A DNA stretch of 64,000 nucleotides from NCBI GenBank assembly GCA_937934135.1, contig CALHAW010000009.1:50184-114183 (forward strand). The letters run 5' to 3'. Each line of letters starts with the position of its first letter. Position 1 is the first letter of the stretch. Below, one piece after another: positions 28,162 through 39,140 of the stretch. The notes under the pieces were generated by a model, which worked only from the letters and a program-made list of their open reading frames with translations, had not been told where the DNA came from and ran no database searches. This DNA comes from an uncultured Alphaproteobacteria bacterium. GTDB taxonomy: Bacteria > Pseudomonadota > Alphaproteobacteria > Micavibrionales > Micavibrionaceae. A program made the translations under genes and the position numbers.

Positions 28162-28166
28162 TTATT

Positions 28167-28553
28167 TTGCGAAACGCAAGAACACGCCTCCTCTGCATTT
28201 TATCTATCGGCACTTCTGTTTTACTTATGGGCTGCGCCAGTAATGTCGCTGTTCAAAATTCCGCGCATTATCGTAATATGACCTGCGAAGAATTAACTGC
28301 CGCGCTGGATAAAATGAAGCAGCAAGTCGCCACCAAACAACAACATAAAGAGATGAACCGCACCGTTGATACAGGCACAACCGTTGCGGCTCAGGGGGCT
28401 TCTCTTGCCGGTGTCCCTTACGTTGGCGGCGTTGTTAGTATTGCGAAAACCTTATTTAATCACAATAAACAAACCACCGAAAACCGCGCCAGTACCGCAG
28501 AAAACGCCTATTACACTGTAGAAAACATCGCCTATGAAAAAGGCTGTCTTTAA
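28167..28553 (+). CDS. Hypothetical lipoprotein
   Basis: Hydrophobic N-terminus with lipobox LMGC followed by ASNVAVQNS; no family recognised. Confidence 0.6.
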   Translation: MRNARTRLLCILSIGTSVLLMGCASNVAVQNSAHYRNMTCEELTAALDKMKQQVATKQQHKEMNRTVDTGTTVAAQGASLAGVPYVGGVVSIAKTLFNHNKQTTENRASTAENAYYTVENIAYEKGCL

Positions 28554-28608
28554 TGCATGCCTTTCTTCTTGCAAACGATTCTTAATTGCAGTAACTTTGC
28601 AACAGAAA

Positions 28609-28621
28609 GAGAATTATTCTC
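28609..28621. promoter_or_regulatory. Fur-box-like palindrome upstream of bfd
   Basis: GAGAATTATTCTC is a perfect 6-1-6 palindrome, close to Fur core GATAATTATTATC; TATAAT at 28630-28635 follows. Confidence 0.65.
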
Positions 28622-28662
28622 ATTCGCGTTATAATAAGAATTAAAACCGCAGGAATTTGAAA

Positions 28663-28863
28663 ATGTACGTTTGCCTATGCAATCCATTTACAGATAAAGA
28701 TTTAGACAATGTTTTAAAGGACGAAAATGTCCGTAAAAAAACATCTGATGTCTATCAGGCCTGCTCTGGCGGTGAAAAGCCCTGCTGTGGCACCTGCATC
28801 TGCGAAGTGCGTGACCGCGTGAATAAACACAACGAAAAAACCCTCGCCCTCGCCGCAGAATAA
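28663..28863 (+). CDS. bfd: Bacterioferritin-associated ferredoxin-like (2Fe-2S) protein
   Basis: MYVCLCNPFTDKDL... CSGGEKPCCGTCICEVRDRV; CxC...CxxC pattern of BFD-like [2Fe-2S] proteins. Confidence 0.85.
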   Translation: MYVCLCNPFTDKDLDNVLKDENVRKKTSDVYQACSGGEKPCCGTCICEVRDRVNKHNEKTLALAAE

Positions 28864-28948
28864 TTTCTTAATTTTACGAAATAATTATTGAAATATCTGA
28901 TTGATTGTTATGTTTTGCAATCATCTTTACTTCAATAATAAGAAAAAC

Positions 28949-29131
28949 ATGTCAAAAACACTTGCAAAACCTTCTGAGGCATTAAAAAAAGCGACAGACA
29001 GTAACCTAATTATTCCAAATAAGCGCTTAGACGAAATGGCGCGCACATCAATACGCCCTCAAGATAGGCATTCTGATGAGGTCGTAAAAGCACATAGAAA
29101 GTTTTTTCCTAACAGTAAACTAGGAAAATAA
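28949..29131 (+). CDS. Hypothetical small protein
   Basis: MSKTLAKPSEALKKATDSNLIIPNKRLDEMARTSIRPQDRHSDEVVKAHRKFFPNSKLGK; start inferred at an internal ATG. Confidence 0.4.
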   Translation: MSKTLAKPSEALKKATDSNLIIPNKRLDEMARTSIRPQDRHSDEVVKAHRKFFPNSKLGK

Positions 29132-29211
29132 AGTCCAAAAAGCCATTTGCATCCCCGCTTCTCCTATGGCACATTTCCTTATCTTTAACCGAATACAGGA
29201 AATGCCTTATT

Positions 29212-29760
29212 ATGCTTAAAACTGTTTTATTATTACTTGGGAGCTTACTTATCATGACCGCAACAACAGATGCCAATGCGGCAGATCCAGAAAACACACT
29301 TTACCTTGACCTAAAAGATGGCCGTGTCACAATCAAGCTTATGCCTGATATTGCCCCAAACCATGTGGAACGTATCAAAACGCTGACACGTGAGGGATTT
29401 TATGATGGCATTGTATTCCATCGCGTGATTGATGGCTTCATGGCGCAAACAGGTGACCCAACAGGCACAGGAACAGGGGGATCAGAACTTCCTGATCTGG
29501 ATGCAGAATTTAATGATTATAATTTTGGCCGCGGCACGATTGGCGCCGCGCGTTCCGCGTCACCCAACAGCGCGAACAGCCAATGGTTTATCTGTTTTGA
29601 TGATTGTAGCTTCCTGAACAGCCAATATACCGTTTGGGGACAAGTCACAGCGGGTATGGAGCATGTTGATGCGATTGAACGCGGTGAACCCCCTGCAGAT
29701 CCAGACAAAATCGTGAAACTTCAAGTTGCCGCAGACGTCAAAGAAGAAGCGGCAGAGTAA
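29212..29760 (+). CDS. Peptidyl-prolyl cis-trans isomerase, cyclophilin type, exported
   Basis: Signal peptide; FYDGIVFHRVIDGFMAQTGDPTGTGTGGS; SPNSANSQWFICFDDCSFLNSQYTVWGQV. Confidence 0.95.
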   Translation: MLKTVLLLLGSLLIMTATTDANAADPENTLYLDLKDGRVTIKLMPDIAPNHVERIKTLTREGFYDGIVFHRVIDGFMAQTGDPTGTGTGGSELPDLDAEFNDYNFGRGTIGAARSASPNSANSQWFICFDDCSFLNSQYTVWGQVTAGMEHVDAIERGEPPADPDKIVKLQVAADVKEEAAE

Positions 29761-29768
29761 TCCCCTTA

Positions 29769-30554
29769 ATGGAATTACCAATTTATCAAGTTGATGCGTT
29801 TACCGACAAAATATTTGCCGGTAATCCCGCCGCTATTGTGCCTTTGGAAACATGGCTGCCCGATGAAACGCTTCAAAAAATAGCATTAGAAAATAATTTA
29901 TCCGAAACGGCATTTTTTGTGCCAAATGATACGGGATTTCACCTTCGTTGGTTTACGCCAACGGTTGAAATTGATCTATGTGGTCACGCCACCTTGGCCA
30001 CGTCATGGGTTATTTTTAATGAATTAAATTACGATAAAAATTCCATCACATTTGATAGCCTGTCTGGAAAATTAACCGTCACGCAAAAAAACAATGCACT
30101 GACTTTAGACTTTCCAATTTGGCCTTATGAACAAATTAATATTGATCCCCGCATTACGGATGCATTGGGCGCAGAGCCATTGGAATTATATAAAGCGCCC
30201 GATTGGGTTGCCGTATATGACGACGCAACAATCGTGCAAGATATGATGCCCGACATGCAAAAATTATCTAAAATTAAAGAATGCCGCGGCATTATTGTCA
30301 CCGCAAAAGGGACAGGCGATATTGATTTTGTATCCCGCTGGTTTGGCCCCAATGAAGGGATAGATGAAGACCCTGTAACGGGGTCCGCACATTGTGTTTT
30401 AAGCCCATATTGGGCAACAAAGTTGGGTAAAACATCATTCAAAGCCAAACAAGTTTCCGCCCGTGGCGGTGATTTGAATTGTGACCTTAAAGGTGACCGT
30501 GTTTTTATTACGGGCAAAGCAACGCTGTTCCTCAAAGGCATAATTTATGTCTGA
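29769..30554 (+). CDS. PhzF family isomerase/epimerase
   Basis: QVDAFTDKIFAGNPAAIVPLE, NLSETAFFV, LRWFTPTVEIDLCGHATLA, DEDPVTGSAHCVL. Confidence 0.95.
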   Translation: MELPIYQVDAFTDKIFAGNPAAIVPLETWLPDETLQKIALENNLSETAFFVPNDTGFHLRWFTPTVEIDLCGHATLATSWVIFNELNYDKNSITFDSLSGKLTVTQKNNALTLDFPIWPYEQINIDPRITDALGAEPLELYKAPDWVAVYDDATIVQDMMPDMQKLSKIKECRGIIVTAKGTGDIDFVSRWFGPNEGIDEDPVTGSAHCVLSPYWATKLGKTSFKAKQVSARGGDLNCDLKGDRVFITGKATLFLKGIIYV

Positions 30555-32103
30555 TTTTCCATGGTGGAAGAAGGCCGTTTGTTATCAAATTTACCCACGC
30601 AGTTTTTATGACACCACAGGAAATGGTGTTGGTGATTTAAACGGTATTCGTCAAAAGCTGGATTATCTATCACGCCTTGGGGTGGATGCCATTTGGATAT
30701 CCCCCTTTTTAAAATCACCGATGGCAGATTTTGGATATGATGTTTCAGATTATCAATCCGTGGATAAATCATTTGGCAGTAACGAAGATTTTGAAAACTT
30801 ACTAAACGACGCACAGGGGCGCGGCATAAAAATCATCATGGATTTGGTATTGGGGCATACCTCAACCGAGCATCCTTGGTTTTTAGAAAGTAAAAAAGAC
30901 ACGGAAAATTCAAAAGCCGATTGGTATGTATGGGCAGACACTATTCCCAATAATTGGGTTTCTGCCTTTGGTGGATCAGCGTGGGAGTGGAGCGAAGAGC
31001 GTCAACAATACTTCTTTCATAATTGGACAACCGCACAGGCCGATTTAAATTATCACAACGTACAAGTACGCGAGAAAATCTTTAAAACGTGCCGCTTCTG
31101 GCTTAATAAGGGAATTGATGGGCTGCGCCTTGATGTCATTAATTATATTTATCACGATAAAGAATTGCGCAATAACCCACCAAAAGACCCGACAAAAGAT
31201 GGTTATGCGACGCAGTTGGAAAAGCCCGATCCGTATAATGATCAATGGCATATCTATGATAAATCTCGCCCTGAGGCATTAGAGTTCGCCGAGGATTTTC
31301 GTGAGATGATGAATGAATATCCAAACGCCATGACCCTTGCAGAAGTAGGTGATGATAAGGCAACCGAGCGCGCAGCAGAATATGTTGCCGATAATAAACG
31401 CTATCATACGGCATACAGTTTTTCTTTGATGGTCGGAAAAGAAATCACCGCGTCTATGGTTAAAAACGCGGTCACAGATTTTTTTAACGAACCTGGTGAT
31501 GGCTGGCCCAGTTGGGCATTTTGTAATCATGATATTACGCGATGCGTCACACGATGGGGAGGGAAGATAAAAGACAAATCTGCTTTTTCTATTTTAATGA
31601 ATAAACTTCTTCTGTCTTTGCGCGGCACGCCTTTTATTTACCAAGGGGATGAATTGGGTTTGCCCGAAGCCACCTTAACATTTGAACAGCTTCAAGACCC
31701 ATGGGGCAAACATCATTGGCCTGAATGGCAAGGACGCGATGGGTGCCGCACCCCTATTCCATGGATTGCCGATGCGCCGCAAGCAGGGTTTAGCGATAAT
31801 CTTGAGCCATGGCTTCCGATCCCCGATGACCATAAAATCCGCGCCGTCAACACGCAAGAAAGCGACGTTAATTCTGTTCTTAATCAAACGCGTAAATTTA
31901 TTGCGTGGCGTAAAACAAAATTACCGCTACAAATTGGTACAATCAATTTTATTGAGACGGGAGATGACGCGCTTCTTGTGTTTAAACGTGAACATAAAGA
32001 TCAGGAAATAATTTGTATTTTTAATCTCAATGAAGCAGAAAAAATATATGAGGACGAAGCGATAAAACCGTTAGAGGCAAAATTTATTGAGAAGATGGTT
32101 TAG
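30547..32103 (+). CDS. GH13 alpha-glucosidase / oligo-1,6-glucosidase-like
   Basis: YQIYPRSFYDTTGNGVGDLNGIRQKLDYLSRLGVDAIWISPFLKSPMADFGYDVSDY, GLRLDVINY, FIYQGDELGLPEA. Confidence 0.93.
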   Translation: MSDFPWWKKAVCYQIYPRSFYDTTGNGVGDLNGIRQKLDYLSRLGVDAIWISPFLKSPMADFGYDVSDYQSVDKSFGSNEDFENLLNDAQGRGIKIIMDLVLGHTSTEHPWFLESKKDTENSKADWYVWADTIPNNWVSAFGGSAWEWSEERQQYFFHNWTTAQADLNYHNVQVREKIFKTCRFWLNKGIDGLRLDVINYIYHDKELRNNPPKDPTKDGYATQLEKPDPYNDQWHIYDKSRPEALEFAEDFREMMNEYPNAMTLAEVGDDKATERAAEYVADNKRYHTAYSFSLMVGKEITASMVKNAVTDFFNEPGDGWPSWAFCNHDITRCVTRWGGKIKDKSAFSILMNKLLLSLRGTPFIYQGDELGLPEATLTFEQLQDPWGKHHWPEWQGRDGCRTPIPWIADAPQAGFSDNLEPWLPIPDDHKIRAVNTQESDVNSVLNQTRKFIAWRKTKLPLQIGTINFIETGDDALLVFKREHKDQEIICIFNLNEAEKIYEDEAIKPLEAKFIEKMV

Positions 32104-32881
32104 GATCTTCTTCTATTGGTACACCGTCAACGTCTTCGGCTGGCTCTTCTTCTAGCTCTAATCCGCCGGCTAATTGTGTCATTTCATCAGGCATTGCCTT
32201 GACAAAACCTGCGCTCGCTTCTTCTTGATCACCCAAAGACATAAGGCTGGAAAGTCTGTTTTGTTCTTCAACACTGGTTTGCAATTTTTTAATCCGAGCA
32301 ATTAATTTACTGATCACGGCATCAATTTGTTTTTCATTTTTAAGGGGGTTGAATGTTTCAAAACGAAAAACGCCTTCTTGTTGATCTAACAAAATTAAAA
32401 TATCCGCGTTTGGCATGCTCAATATTTGATTAAGAATAGTCACCCGTTCATCCGTTAAATATGCACTAACAGATGGCTTATTACGCGAACGAATAGTATA
32501 GGCTTTGTTCCATTTTTTGCCCTCCATATTATGCGGCGTGGTCGCATCAAGGGATTGTAAAAAAGGAAGTACCATTTTTGTACCCGCCGCCACGGCATCA
32601 ACAAAAGGGAAATTAGCGGTGACTTGCATAACGGTTAGTTGGCGGTTTTTACGGTCATCTTCATATTGCTGAACGGCTGTAAAAAATGACACATTATAAT
32701 CCCCAATCACGCCATCCATCGTGCAAGGACCGAAGAATGTTCCATTATCAAATTCCAATCCCTTGGCTTTGGCGTAAGCACGCCAAGCGCGTTTTTGCTG
32801 AAACAAAATAATGGTCGACCATGTCGTGGCCCCCAACAAGATCACAGATAAAATAAACCACAAAAGAAACCAGATATTCAA
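32084..32881 (-). CDS. Hypothetical membrane-anchored protein
   Basis: One N-terminal TM segment, acidic C-terminus; overlaps the GH13 3' end; no family recognised. Confidence 0.6.
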   Translation of the reverse strand: MNIWFLLWFILSVILLGATTWSTIILFQQKRAWRAYAKAKGLEFDNGTFFGPCTMDGVIGDYNVSFFTAVQQYEDDRKNRQLTVMQVTANFPFVDAVAAGTKMVLPFLQSLDATTPHNMEGKKWNKAYTIRSRNKPSVSAYLTDERVTILNQILSMPNADILILLDQQEGVFRFETFNPLKNEKQIDAVISKLIARIKKLQTSVEEQNRLSSLMSLGDQEEASAGFVKAMPDEMTQLAGGLELEEEPAEDVDGVPIEEDPKPSSQ

Positions 32882-33162
32882 AAGAGTGCCTTTTTATAAG
32901 AAATAAGAAGTAAATTATTACATTATTATAATAGTTTACCCGACAATGGGGGGGTGAGTCACTTTTTATGCTCAATCACATGTATTTTTTACGCAAATAG
33001 AATTTTTAAAAATATTATCCACACCCTTGCCCAATACACCATAAAGCATTGATATAAAATAATAAAAATACTTTCAGCATGGGTAAATTTGCATTTAATT
33101 GCGTAAAAATGGAATCATAAATTAAATAAAAAAAACATATATTTATAAGGACCAAAAGAAGC

Positions 33163-33588
33163 ATGATGAAAAAGCCTATCAACGATAATCCCACCACCCG
33201 TATTATTCCAGGGCTTTCTTCTGCTTATCAAATTGTATCTCTTCCCTATTGGGCGTGGTACTGGCTCGAAGATTTTATGCAGCAAAACCGTATTAGTTAT
33301 CAGGGAATTTACGACACGTTCGGCCAAGGCGGTGATGTAAACCACACTTTGCAACAAATTGCAGAGCTGCATCATGAATATGCAATGCGCGAAGTGTATA
33401 ATTTGGCCAATGATAATGAGTTAGAAGATAACGATATTATCACTCATTTAAAAATAGGAAAAACAGGAAAAAAAGAAACTTTAAATTTGCCTAAAATTTA
33501 TAAACTATTTGGCTTCATGCCCTGTGCCACAACATTAGAGGCCGTATGGGAACGCCGCCATTATAACGACAGCAATAAAATTAATTAA
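33163..33588 (+). CDS. Hypothetical protein, 141 aa
   Basis: Complete ORF; VSLPYWAWYWLEDFMQQNRISYQGIYDTF is vaguely ribbon-helix-helix-like but not assignable. Confidence 0.5.
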   Translation: MMKKPINDNPTTRIIPGLSSAYQIVSLPYWAWYWLEDFMQQNRISYQGIYDTFGQGGDVNHTLQQIAELHHEYAMREVYNLANDNELEDNDIITHLKIGKTGKKETLNLPKIYKLFGFMPCATTLEAVWERRHYNDSNKIN

Positions 33589-33648
33589 CGGCAAGCGCCG
33601 ATAATAGAGTGTGTGACTCAACGATATTTCTCCAGAAATAAAACTTTA

Positions 33649-33677
33649 AACCCGCATGACGATGCGGGTTATTTTTT
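33649..33677. terminator. Bidirectional terminator between ORF 33163..33588 and uvrB
   Basis: AACCCGCA-TGACGA-TGCGGGTT perfect 8-bp stem followed by ATTTTTT on the + strand; convergent gene ends. Confidence 0.8.
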
Positions 33678-35769
33678 ATAAGCCCAGCTCTAACTCCTCA
33701 AGCTTCTTAATTTCATCGCGGATTTTGGCAGCTTGTTCGAACTCTAGATTCCCAGCAGCTTCACGCATGGCGGCACGGCGTTTCTCTATAAATTTTGCGA
33801 GCTTATCGGGTGTATCAAGGGCGGCTTGCGCTTGATCCGAAAGGCTGGCGATTTTATCACGCTTATCATAGGCATCTTCACGGTCACGCACACCAGCCAA
33901 AAGGTCATCAACATTTTTCTTCACTGATTTGGGTGTAATGCCATGTTTTGTATTATAGGCGACTTGTTTTTCACGGCGGCGATTGGTTTCATCAATCGCA
34001 TATTGCATCGATCCTGTTATGCGATCCGCATAAAGGATAACGCGCCCTTCCAAATTACGCGCGGCGCGGCCAATAGTCTGTACCAGAGATGTTTTTGAAC
34101 GGAGGAACCCTTCTTTATCGGCATCCAAAATTGCCATTAACATACATTCAGGAATATCCAGCCCCTCACGCAGCAAGTTAATCCCCACCAATACATCATG
34201 TTGCCCCATGCGCAGTTCACGGATGATTTCAATCCGTTCCAACGTATCAATATCAGAATGTAAATAGCGTACTTTTAAACCATTTTCGTTGAGGTATTCT
34301 GTCAGGGATTCTGCCATTTTCTTGGTCAACGTTGTCACCATGATACGCCCACCTTGGGCAATCACCTTATGGCATTCATGCATTAAATCATCAATTTGGT
34401 GTTCTGTAGGGCGGATTTCAACGGGTGGGTCAATCAAGCCCGTAGGACGCACAACTTGTTCGACAATCTCGCCCCCCGCTTCTGTGGCCTGTTCAATTTC
34501 CCATGGCGCGGGGGTGGCAGAAACATAAACGCTTTGCGGGCGAAAATCATTCCATTCTTCAAATTTTAACGGCCGGTTATCCAGCGCAACAGGAAGACGA
34601 AAGCCGTAATCAACCAATGTTTCTTTACGTGACCTATCCCCCTTATACATTGCCCCAATTTGCGGGACCATCACGTGACTTTCATCCAGAAACATAATCG
34701 CATCATCGGGCAGATATTCAATAAGCGTTGGAGGCGGCTCTCCTATTCCACGTCCTGTTAAGTAACGTGAATAATTTTCAATACCTTTACAAGTGCCTGT
34801 CGCATCGAGCATCTCCATATCAAATTGCGTGCGTTGGTCAACGCGTTGCGCTTCGATCAATTTATTCTCTCCTTCAAAAAACATGATGCGTTCTTTCAGA
34901 TCAGTTTTCATTTGTTTCACGGCCTGACGGATGGTTGGCCCCGGCGTGATGTAATGAGAGTTCGCATAGATACGCACAGAATCCAGCTTGTCATGCTTAT
35001 GCCCTGTCAGTGCATCAAATTCTGTGATTTCTTCAATTTCATCACCGAAGAAAGAAAAGCGCCATGCGGAATCCTCCATATGAGAAGGATAAAGCTCAAC
35101 CGTGTCACCGCGCACACGAAAGCTTCCGCGCTCAAAGCTTATATCGTTACGGTTATATTGCAGCTCTACAAGGCGTTTAATCAAGGCATCACGTGGCATC
35201 TCCATATTGCGTTCAATATCAAAGGTCATGGCAAGGTAATCTTCTTTTGATCCAATACCGTAAATAGACGACACAGAGGCAACGATAATCGTATCGCGCC
35301 GTTCAAATAATGCGCGCGTGGCAGCATGGCGCATACGGTCAATTTGTTCGTTAATAGAGCTGTCTTTTTCAATAAAAGTATCGGAGCGCGGAACGTAAGC
35401 CTCTGGCTGATAGTAATCATAATAAGACACAAAATATTCAACGGCGTTATCAGGGAAGAAAGATTTAAATTCCCCATAAAGTTGCGCCGCGAGGATTTTA
35501 TTCGGCGCCATGATCACGGCGGGACGTTGTAATTTTTGAATGATATGCGCCATGGTGAATGTCTTACCAGAGCCTGTTACCCCCAACAGAACTTGATCAG
35601 AAAGGCCTGCCTCTAATCCTGCAGAAAGCTTTTCAATCGCCTGTGGTTGATCCCCCGCTGGTTCAAAATCAGAATGAATTTTAAAAGGGGGGGAGTCCGC
35701 CATAGGGGATTTTTGATCTTTCCGCCGCTGCTCACTCGCCGCCTGATTAAGTTCAACAACACCACGCAT
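33676..35769 (-). CDS. uvrB: Excinuclease ABC subunit B
   Basis: [82 protein letters not shown] motif at the C-terminus. Confidence 0.98.
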   Translation of the reverse strand: MRGVVELNQAASEQRRKDQKSPMADSPPFKIHSDFEPAGDQPQAIEKLSAGLEAGLSDQVLLGVTGSGKTFTMAHIIQKLQRPAVIMAPNKILAAQLYGEFKSFFPDNAVEYFVSYYDYYQPEAYVPRSDTFIEKDSSINEQIDRMRHAATRALFERRDTIIVASVSSIYGIGSKEDYLAMTFDIERNMEMPRDALIKRLVELQYNRNDISFERGSFRVRGDTVELYPSHMEDSAWRFSFFGDEIEEITEFDALTGHKHDKLDSVRIYANSHYITPGPTIRQAVKQMKTDLKERIMFFEGENKLIEAQRVDQRTQFDMEMLDATGTCKGIENYSRYLTGRGIGEPPPTLIEYLPDDAIMFLDESHVMVPQIGAMYKGDRSRKETLVDYGFRLPVALDNRPLKFEEWNDFRPQSVYVSATPAPWEIEQATEAGGEIVEQVVRPTGLIDPPVEIRPTEHQIDDLMHECHKVIAQGGRIMVTTLTKKMAESLTEYLNENGLKVRYLHSDIDTLERIEIIRELRMGQHDVLVGINLLREGLDIPECMLMAILDADKEGFLRSKTSLVQTIGRAARNLEGRVILYADRITGSMQYAIDETNRRREKQVAYNTKHGITPKSVKKNVDDLLAGVRDREDAYDKRDKIASLSDQAQAALDTPDKLAKFIEKRRAAMREAAGNLEFEQAAKIRDEIKKLEELELGL

Positions 35770-35776
35770 GACGTAT

Positions 35777-37384
35777 TTAAGCCGCCTGCATAAATTTGCC
35801 GTTTAGGGCATCATCAATTAAAGTGATTGAATCTTTCACGCCATAAAGCTCAACGAAGGAACCAAAACGTGGCCCTTGGGATTGACCAAGTAAGACTTCA
35901 TAAATTGCCTTAAACCATTCGCGTAATTCTGACTTATCATAGCCATTTTCTTTACCGGCGCTGAAGACTTCCGTTTGGATTGTTTCCCCATCTGGTTTAG
36001 GGGGAAGCGCCTTTAAACGCTCTGCCAAATTATGTAATGCCGCTTCTTCCCGTGCGTCGGGGGCGCGGTATGATTTGGTTGGTAAGACGAAATCTTCGTA
36101 ATATTTCACCGCATATTTCACAAGCCGTGCCAAAAATGGCGCATTTTCTGGTGTTGCTTCGGGTGCATAAAGCTTAATAAAGCCCCACATTGTTTCCTCA
36201 TCTTGTGCATTTGATGCACTGGCGAGATTTAAAAGCAATGCAAATGAGACAGGCGTTTGTTGTCCCGTAGGCAATTCGCCCCCATGGATATACCAAACAG
36301 GGTTTTGAATTTCATCTACCGGTTCTTGTGTTGGTAGCTTACCAAGGAACGTAATATATTCATCTACGGCCTTTGGGATCACATCAAAATAAAGTTTTTT
36401 ACCCGATGTTGGGCGTTGGTAAACGTAATATGATAGGCTTTCATTCGGCGCATAGGTCAGCCATTGATCAATCGAAATGCCGTTTCCTTTTGATTTAGAA
36501 ATCTTTTGATTCTCTTCATCAAGGAAAAGTTTATAATGGAATCCAGACGGTTTCTGACCGCCCAGAATACGCGTAATATTCCCTGCAATATCGGCGGAGC
36601 TTTTTAGATCTTCGCCCGCCATTTCATAATCCACATCCAGCGCAAACCAGCGTAACGCCCAATCTGGACGCCATTGCGCCTTTACGTGACCGCCCGTAAC
36701 GGGGACAGTTTGTTCACTGTCATCTTCATCAATAAAGGTAATGGTGCCGGCGGCTTTATCAACGCTGGTTATTTCTACCTGAAGAACCTTTCCTGTCGAA
36801 GGGGAAATCGGCAAGAATGGCGAATAGGTCGCAGCGCGTTCTTTACCCAATATCGGGATCACAGCTTTTTGAATCTCCTCATATTTTTGAAGCATAAGTA
36901 ACAGCGCTTCATCAAATTTTCCGCCCTGATACATTTCAGTCGATGAAATAAATTCATATTCAAATCCAAAACTATCGAGGAATTGATTAAGTTGTTTATT
37001 ATTATAATGGGCAAAGCTTTCACATTCACCAAACGGATCTGGCACTTTGGTAAGTGGCATGCCCAAATTTTCTGTCAGCATGTCAGGGTTTGGTACATTG
37101 CCCGGCACTTTACGAAATCCATCCATATCATCAGAAAAGCAAATAAGTTTCGTCGGCATATCTGATAAGGCGTGAAACGCATTCATCACCATGCTGGTCC
37201 GCGCAACCTCTTGGAAAGTGCCAATATGCGGCAGGCCTGATGGGCCATAACCCGTTTGAAACAGCACATAGCCTTTTTCCGGTAATTTACCGTTTAAACG
37301 CGCAAGAAGCTTTTTGGCTTCCTCAAAAGGCCAGGTACGACAGGCGGTCGCTAAATCACGAGGGATATCATTCGGGGCTGTCAT
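35777..37384 (-). CDS. lysS: Class I lysyl-tRNA synthetase
   Basis: [19 protein letters not shown] and [20 protein letters not shown] class I signature motifs with class I LysRS overall organisation. Confidence 0.93.
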   Translation of the reverse strand: MTAPNDIPRDLATACRTWPFEEAKKLLARLNGKLPEKGYVLFQTGYGPSGLPHIGTFQEVARTSMVMNAFHALSDMPTKLICFSDDMDGFRKVPGNVPNPDMLTENLGMPLTKVPDPFGECESFAHYNNKQLNQFLDSFGFEYEFISSTEMYQGGKFDEALLLMLQKYEEIQKAVIPILGKERAATYSPFLPISPSTGKVLQVEITSVDKAAGTITFIDEDDSEQTVPVTGGHVKAQWRPDWALRWFALDVDYEMAGEDLKSSADIAGNITRILGGQKPSGFHYKLFLDEENQKISKSKGNGISIDQWLTYAPNESLSYYVYQRPTSGKKLYFDVIPKAVDEYITFLGKLPTQEPVDEIQNPVWYIHGGELPTGQQTPVSFALLLNLASASNAQDEETMWGFIKLYAPEATPENAPFLARLVKYAVKYYEDFVLPTKSYRAPDAREEAALHNLAERLKALPPKPDGETIQTEVFSAGKENGYDKSELREWFKAIYEVLLGQSQGPRFGSFVELYGVKDSITLIDDALNGKFMQAA

Positions 37385-37414
37385 TTTTTAGTACTTTCAT
37401 GGTAAAATTTATTA

Positions 37415-38137
37415 ATGAACCAAAATGCGGTAAAACAGTTGAAAAATCAAGACTATAGCCACGATAGGCAGCGCGGGAACGTGCTTGTCTGGATTTTGGT
37501 GTTTGTCGCCCTTTTTGCCGCCTTAAGCTTCACCGTCAGCCAAGGGTCGCGCACAGGCGGACAAAATATTTCAAGAGAGCAAGCGGAACTGGCCGCAACA
37601 GAAATTTTAGATTACGCCACAGCATTAAGGCGCGCCGTGCAAGAGCTTCAAATTAATGGGTGCAGTGATACGGAAATTGATTTTGGGAATAATGTTTATG
37701 AACGTTATGATGACACTAAAATTGAACCTGTTGGCGATAATACTAATGCGCCTTCTGATGGAAGTTGTGGCGTGTTCAATCCCAATGGCGGCAGCCTGAA
37801 CCCTGTTATATTTGCGCGAACAAATCCAAGTATAACTATATCAAGCCTATTTAAAACAGGCCATGGCAGTTCTGCTGAAAGAGATATATTAGGTATTGGA
37901 AATGACGGAGAAAATGATTTAACGTTTCATTTTGCAGATATTGATAATAGCATCTGCCTGGCTTTTAATGATAAACTTGGCATTGAAAATATTGATAGCA
38001 ATACACCCCCAACAGAAACAAACATTTTAATATTAGGGGATGAAAGTACAAATTTAATAGGACAGCAGAGCTTTTGCTATTTTAGAAACGCAACACATCC
38101 GCGAAATTTTATTCATACAGTTTTAATAGCGAGGTAG
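37415..38137 (+). CDS. Prepilin-like membrane-anchored protein A of a tandem paralogous pair
   Basis: N-terminal RQRGNVLVWILVFVALFAALSFTVSQGS; GCSDTEIDFGNNV; PSDGSCGVFNPNGG; C-terminal FIHTVLIAR. Confidence 0.6.
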   Translation: MNQNAVKQLKNQDYSHDRQRGNVLVWILVFVALFAALSFTVSQGSRTGGQNISREQAELAATEILDYATALRRAVQELQINGCSDTEIDFGNNVYERYDDTKIEPVGDNTNAPSDGSCGVFNPNGGSLNPVIFARTNPSITISSLFKTGHGSSAERDILGIGNDGENDLTFHFADIDNSICLAFNDKLGIENIDSNTPPTETNILILGDESTNLIGQQSFCYFRNATHPRNFIHTVLIAR

Positions 38138-38140
38138 AAA

Positions 38141-38854
38141 ATGACGCGACAACAATCTGGAAACGCACTTTGGTTTATTCTTATCGCAGTTGGCTTGCTG
38201 GGTTTACTAACCGTAACGCTGACGAAATCAGGGTCCAGCACCAATGAAACAGGCAGTTTTGAGCAAAACCAAATCGTGGCAAGTCAAATTCTTACCTATG
38301 CCAAATCCATTGAAAATGCCGTGCAATCCCTTCTCGCCCGCGGATGTAGTGAAAATGAAATTAGTTTTGAAAATAACGTTGTAGCGGGGTACGAAAATCC
38401 AAATGCGCCAACAGATAAATCCTGCCATGTCTTTGATGCCGCGGGTGCGGGCATGACATACGAAGCACCCAAAGAAAATTGGTTAGATAAGAGTAAAAAC
38501 GGAGAAGATAGCTTTGGAGAAATCGTAATTACTGGATTAGCAAGAGTGGATACTGTTGGTGGAGCAATATGTGGCGTAAATCAATGTTCAGAATTACTTT
38601 TTTACATTCCGTATTTAGAACAAAATATATGTGTTTCTCTAAATCGCGCATTAAATCTGAATGTTAATTTAAGCATAGATGAGGGCATTCAAGATTTAGG
38701 CCCTTCAAGCGCTGATTTCTTTACAGGTAGTTTTAAAAATGATTCAGGGTTTATTGGTAATGAGCAGGCCGTACTTATAGGGGAAAATAACGCATGTATT
38801 TATAGAAATCATAATGAAAATTTTTCTTTTTACCACGTCCTTCACGCCCGGTAA
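38141..38854 (+). CDS. Prepilin-like membrane-anchored protein B of the tandem pair
   Basis: N-terminal RQQSGNALWFILIAVGLLGLLTVTLTKSGS; GCSENEISFENNV; PTDKSCHVFDAAGAG; C-terminal FYHVLHAR. Confidence 0.6.
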   Translation: MTRQQSGNALWFILIAVGLLGLLTVTLTKSGSSTNETGSFEQNQIVASQILTYAKSIENAVQSLLARGCSENEISFENNVVAGYENPNAPTDKSCHVFDAAGAGMTYEAPKENWLDKSKNGEDSFGEIVITGLARVDTVGGAICGVNQCSELLFYIPYLEQNICVSLNRALNLNVNLSIDEGIQDLGPSSADFFTGSFKNDSGFIGNEQAVLIGENNACIYRNHNENFSFYHVLHAR

Positions 38855-38857
38855 TTA

Positions 38858-39079
38858 TTATTTGGCCGCCAGATCACTAATCTCTTTCGGCGTTTCTTTG
38901 ACCGAATCGGGGAAGCCTAAACTTTCCATGCCTTTATCGCGTTGTGCATAAAATAGCTTCGTAAAAGGCTCCTGCACAGCGGCGTTTTCATCAGGGTATC
39001 GGCGCACGGCGGCATTAACGCGGTCAATATTAACCAAAACCTCTTCGCCATCCAAATCATGTAAAATAATTACTTTCAT
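38858..39079 (-). CDS. Hypothetical small protein (start revised)
   Basis: MKVIILHDLDGEEVLVNIDRVNAAVRRY...; convergent with the prepilin-like pair. Confidence 0.5.
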   Translation of the reverse strand: MKVIILHDLDGEEVLVNIDRVNAAVRRYPDENAAVQEPFTKLFYAQRDKGMESLGFPDSVKETPKEISDLAAK

Positions 39080-39140
39080 AACTTCAAAATCACATGATTC
39101 ACGCATTTTGACCAGCGGCGAAGCGTGCTAAACATTATAT

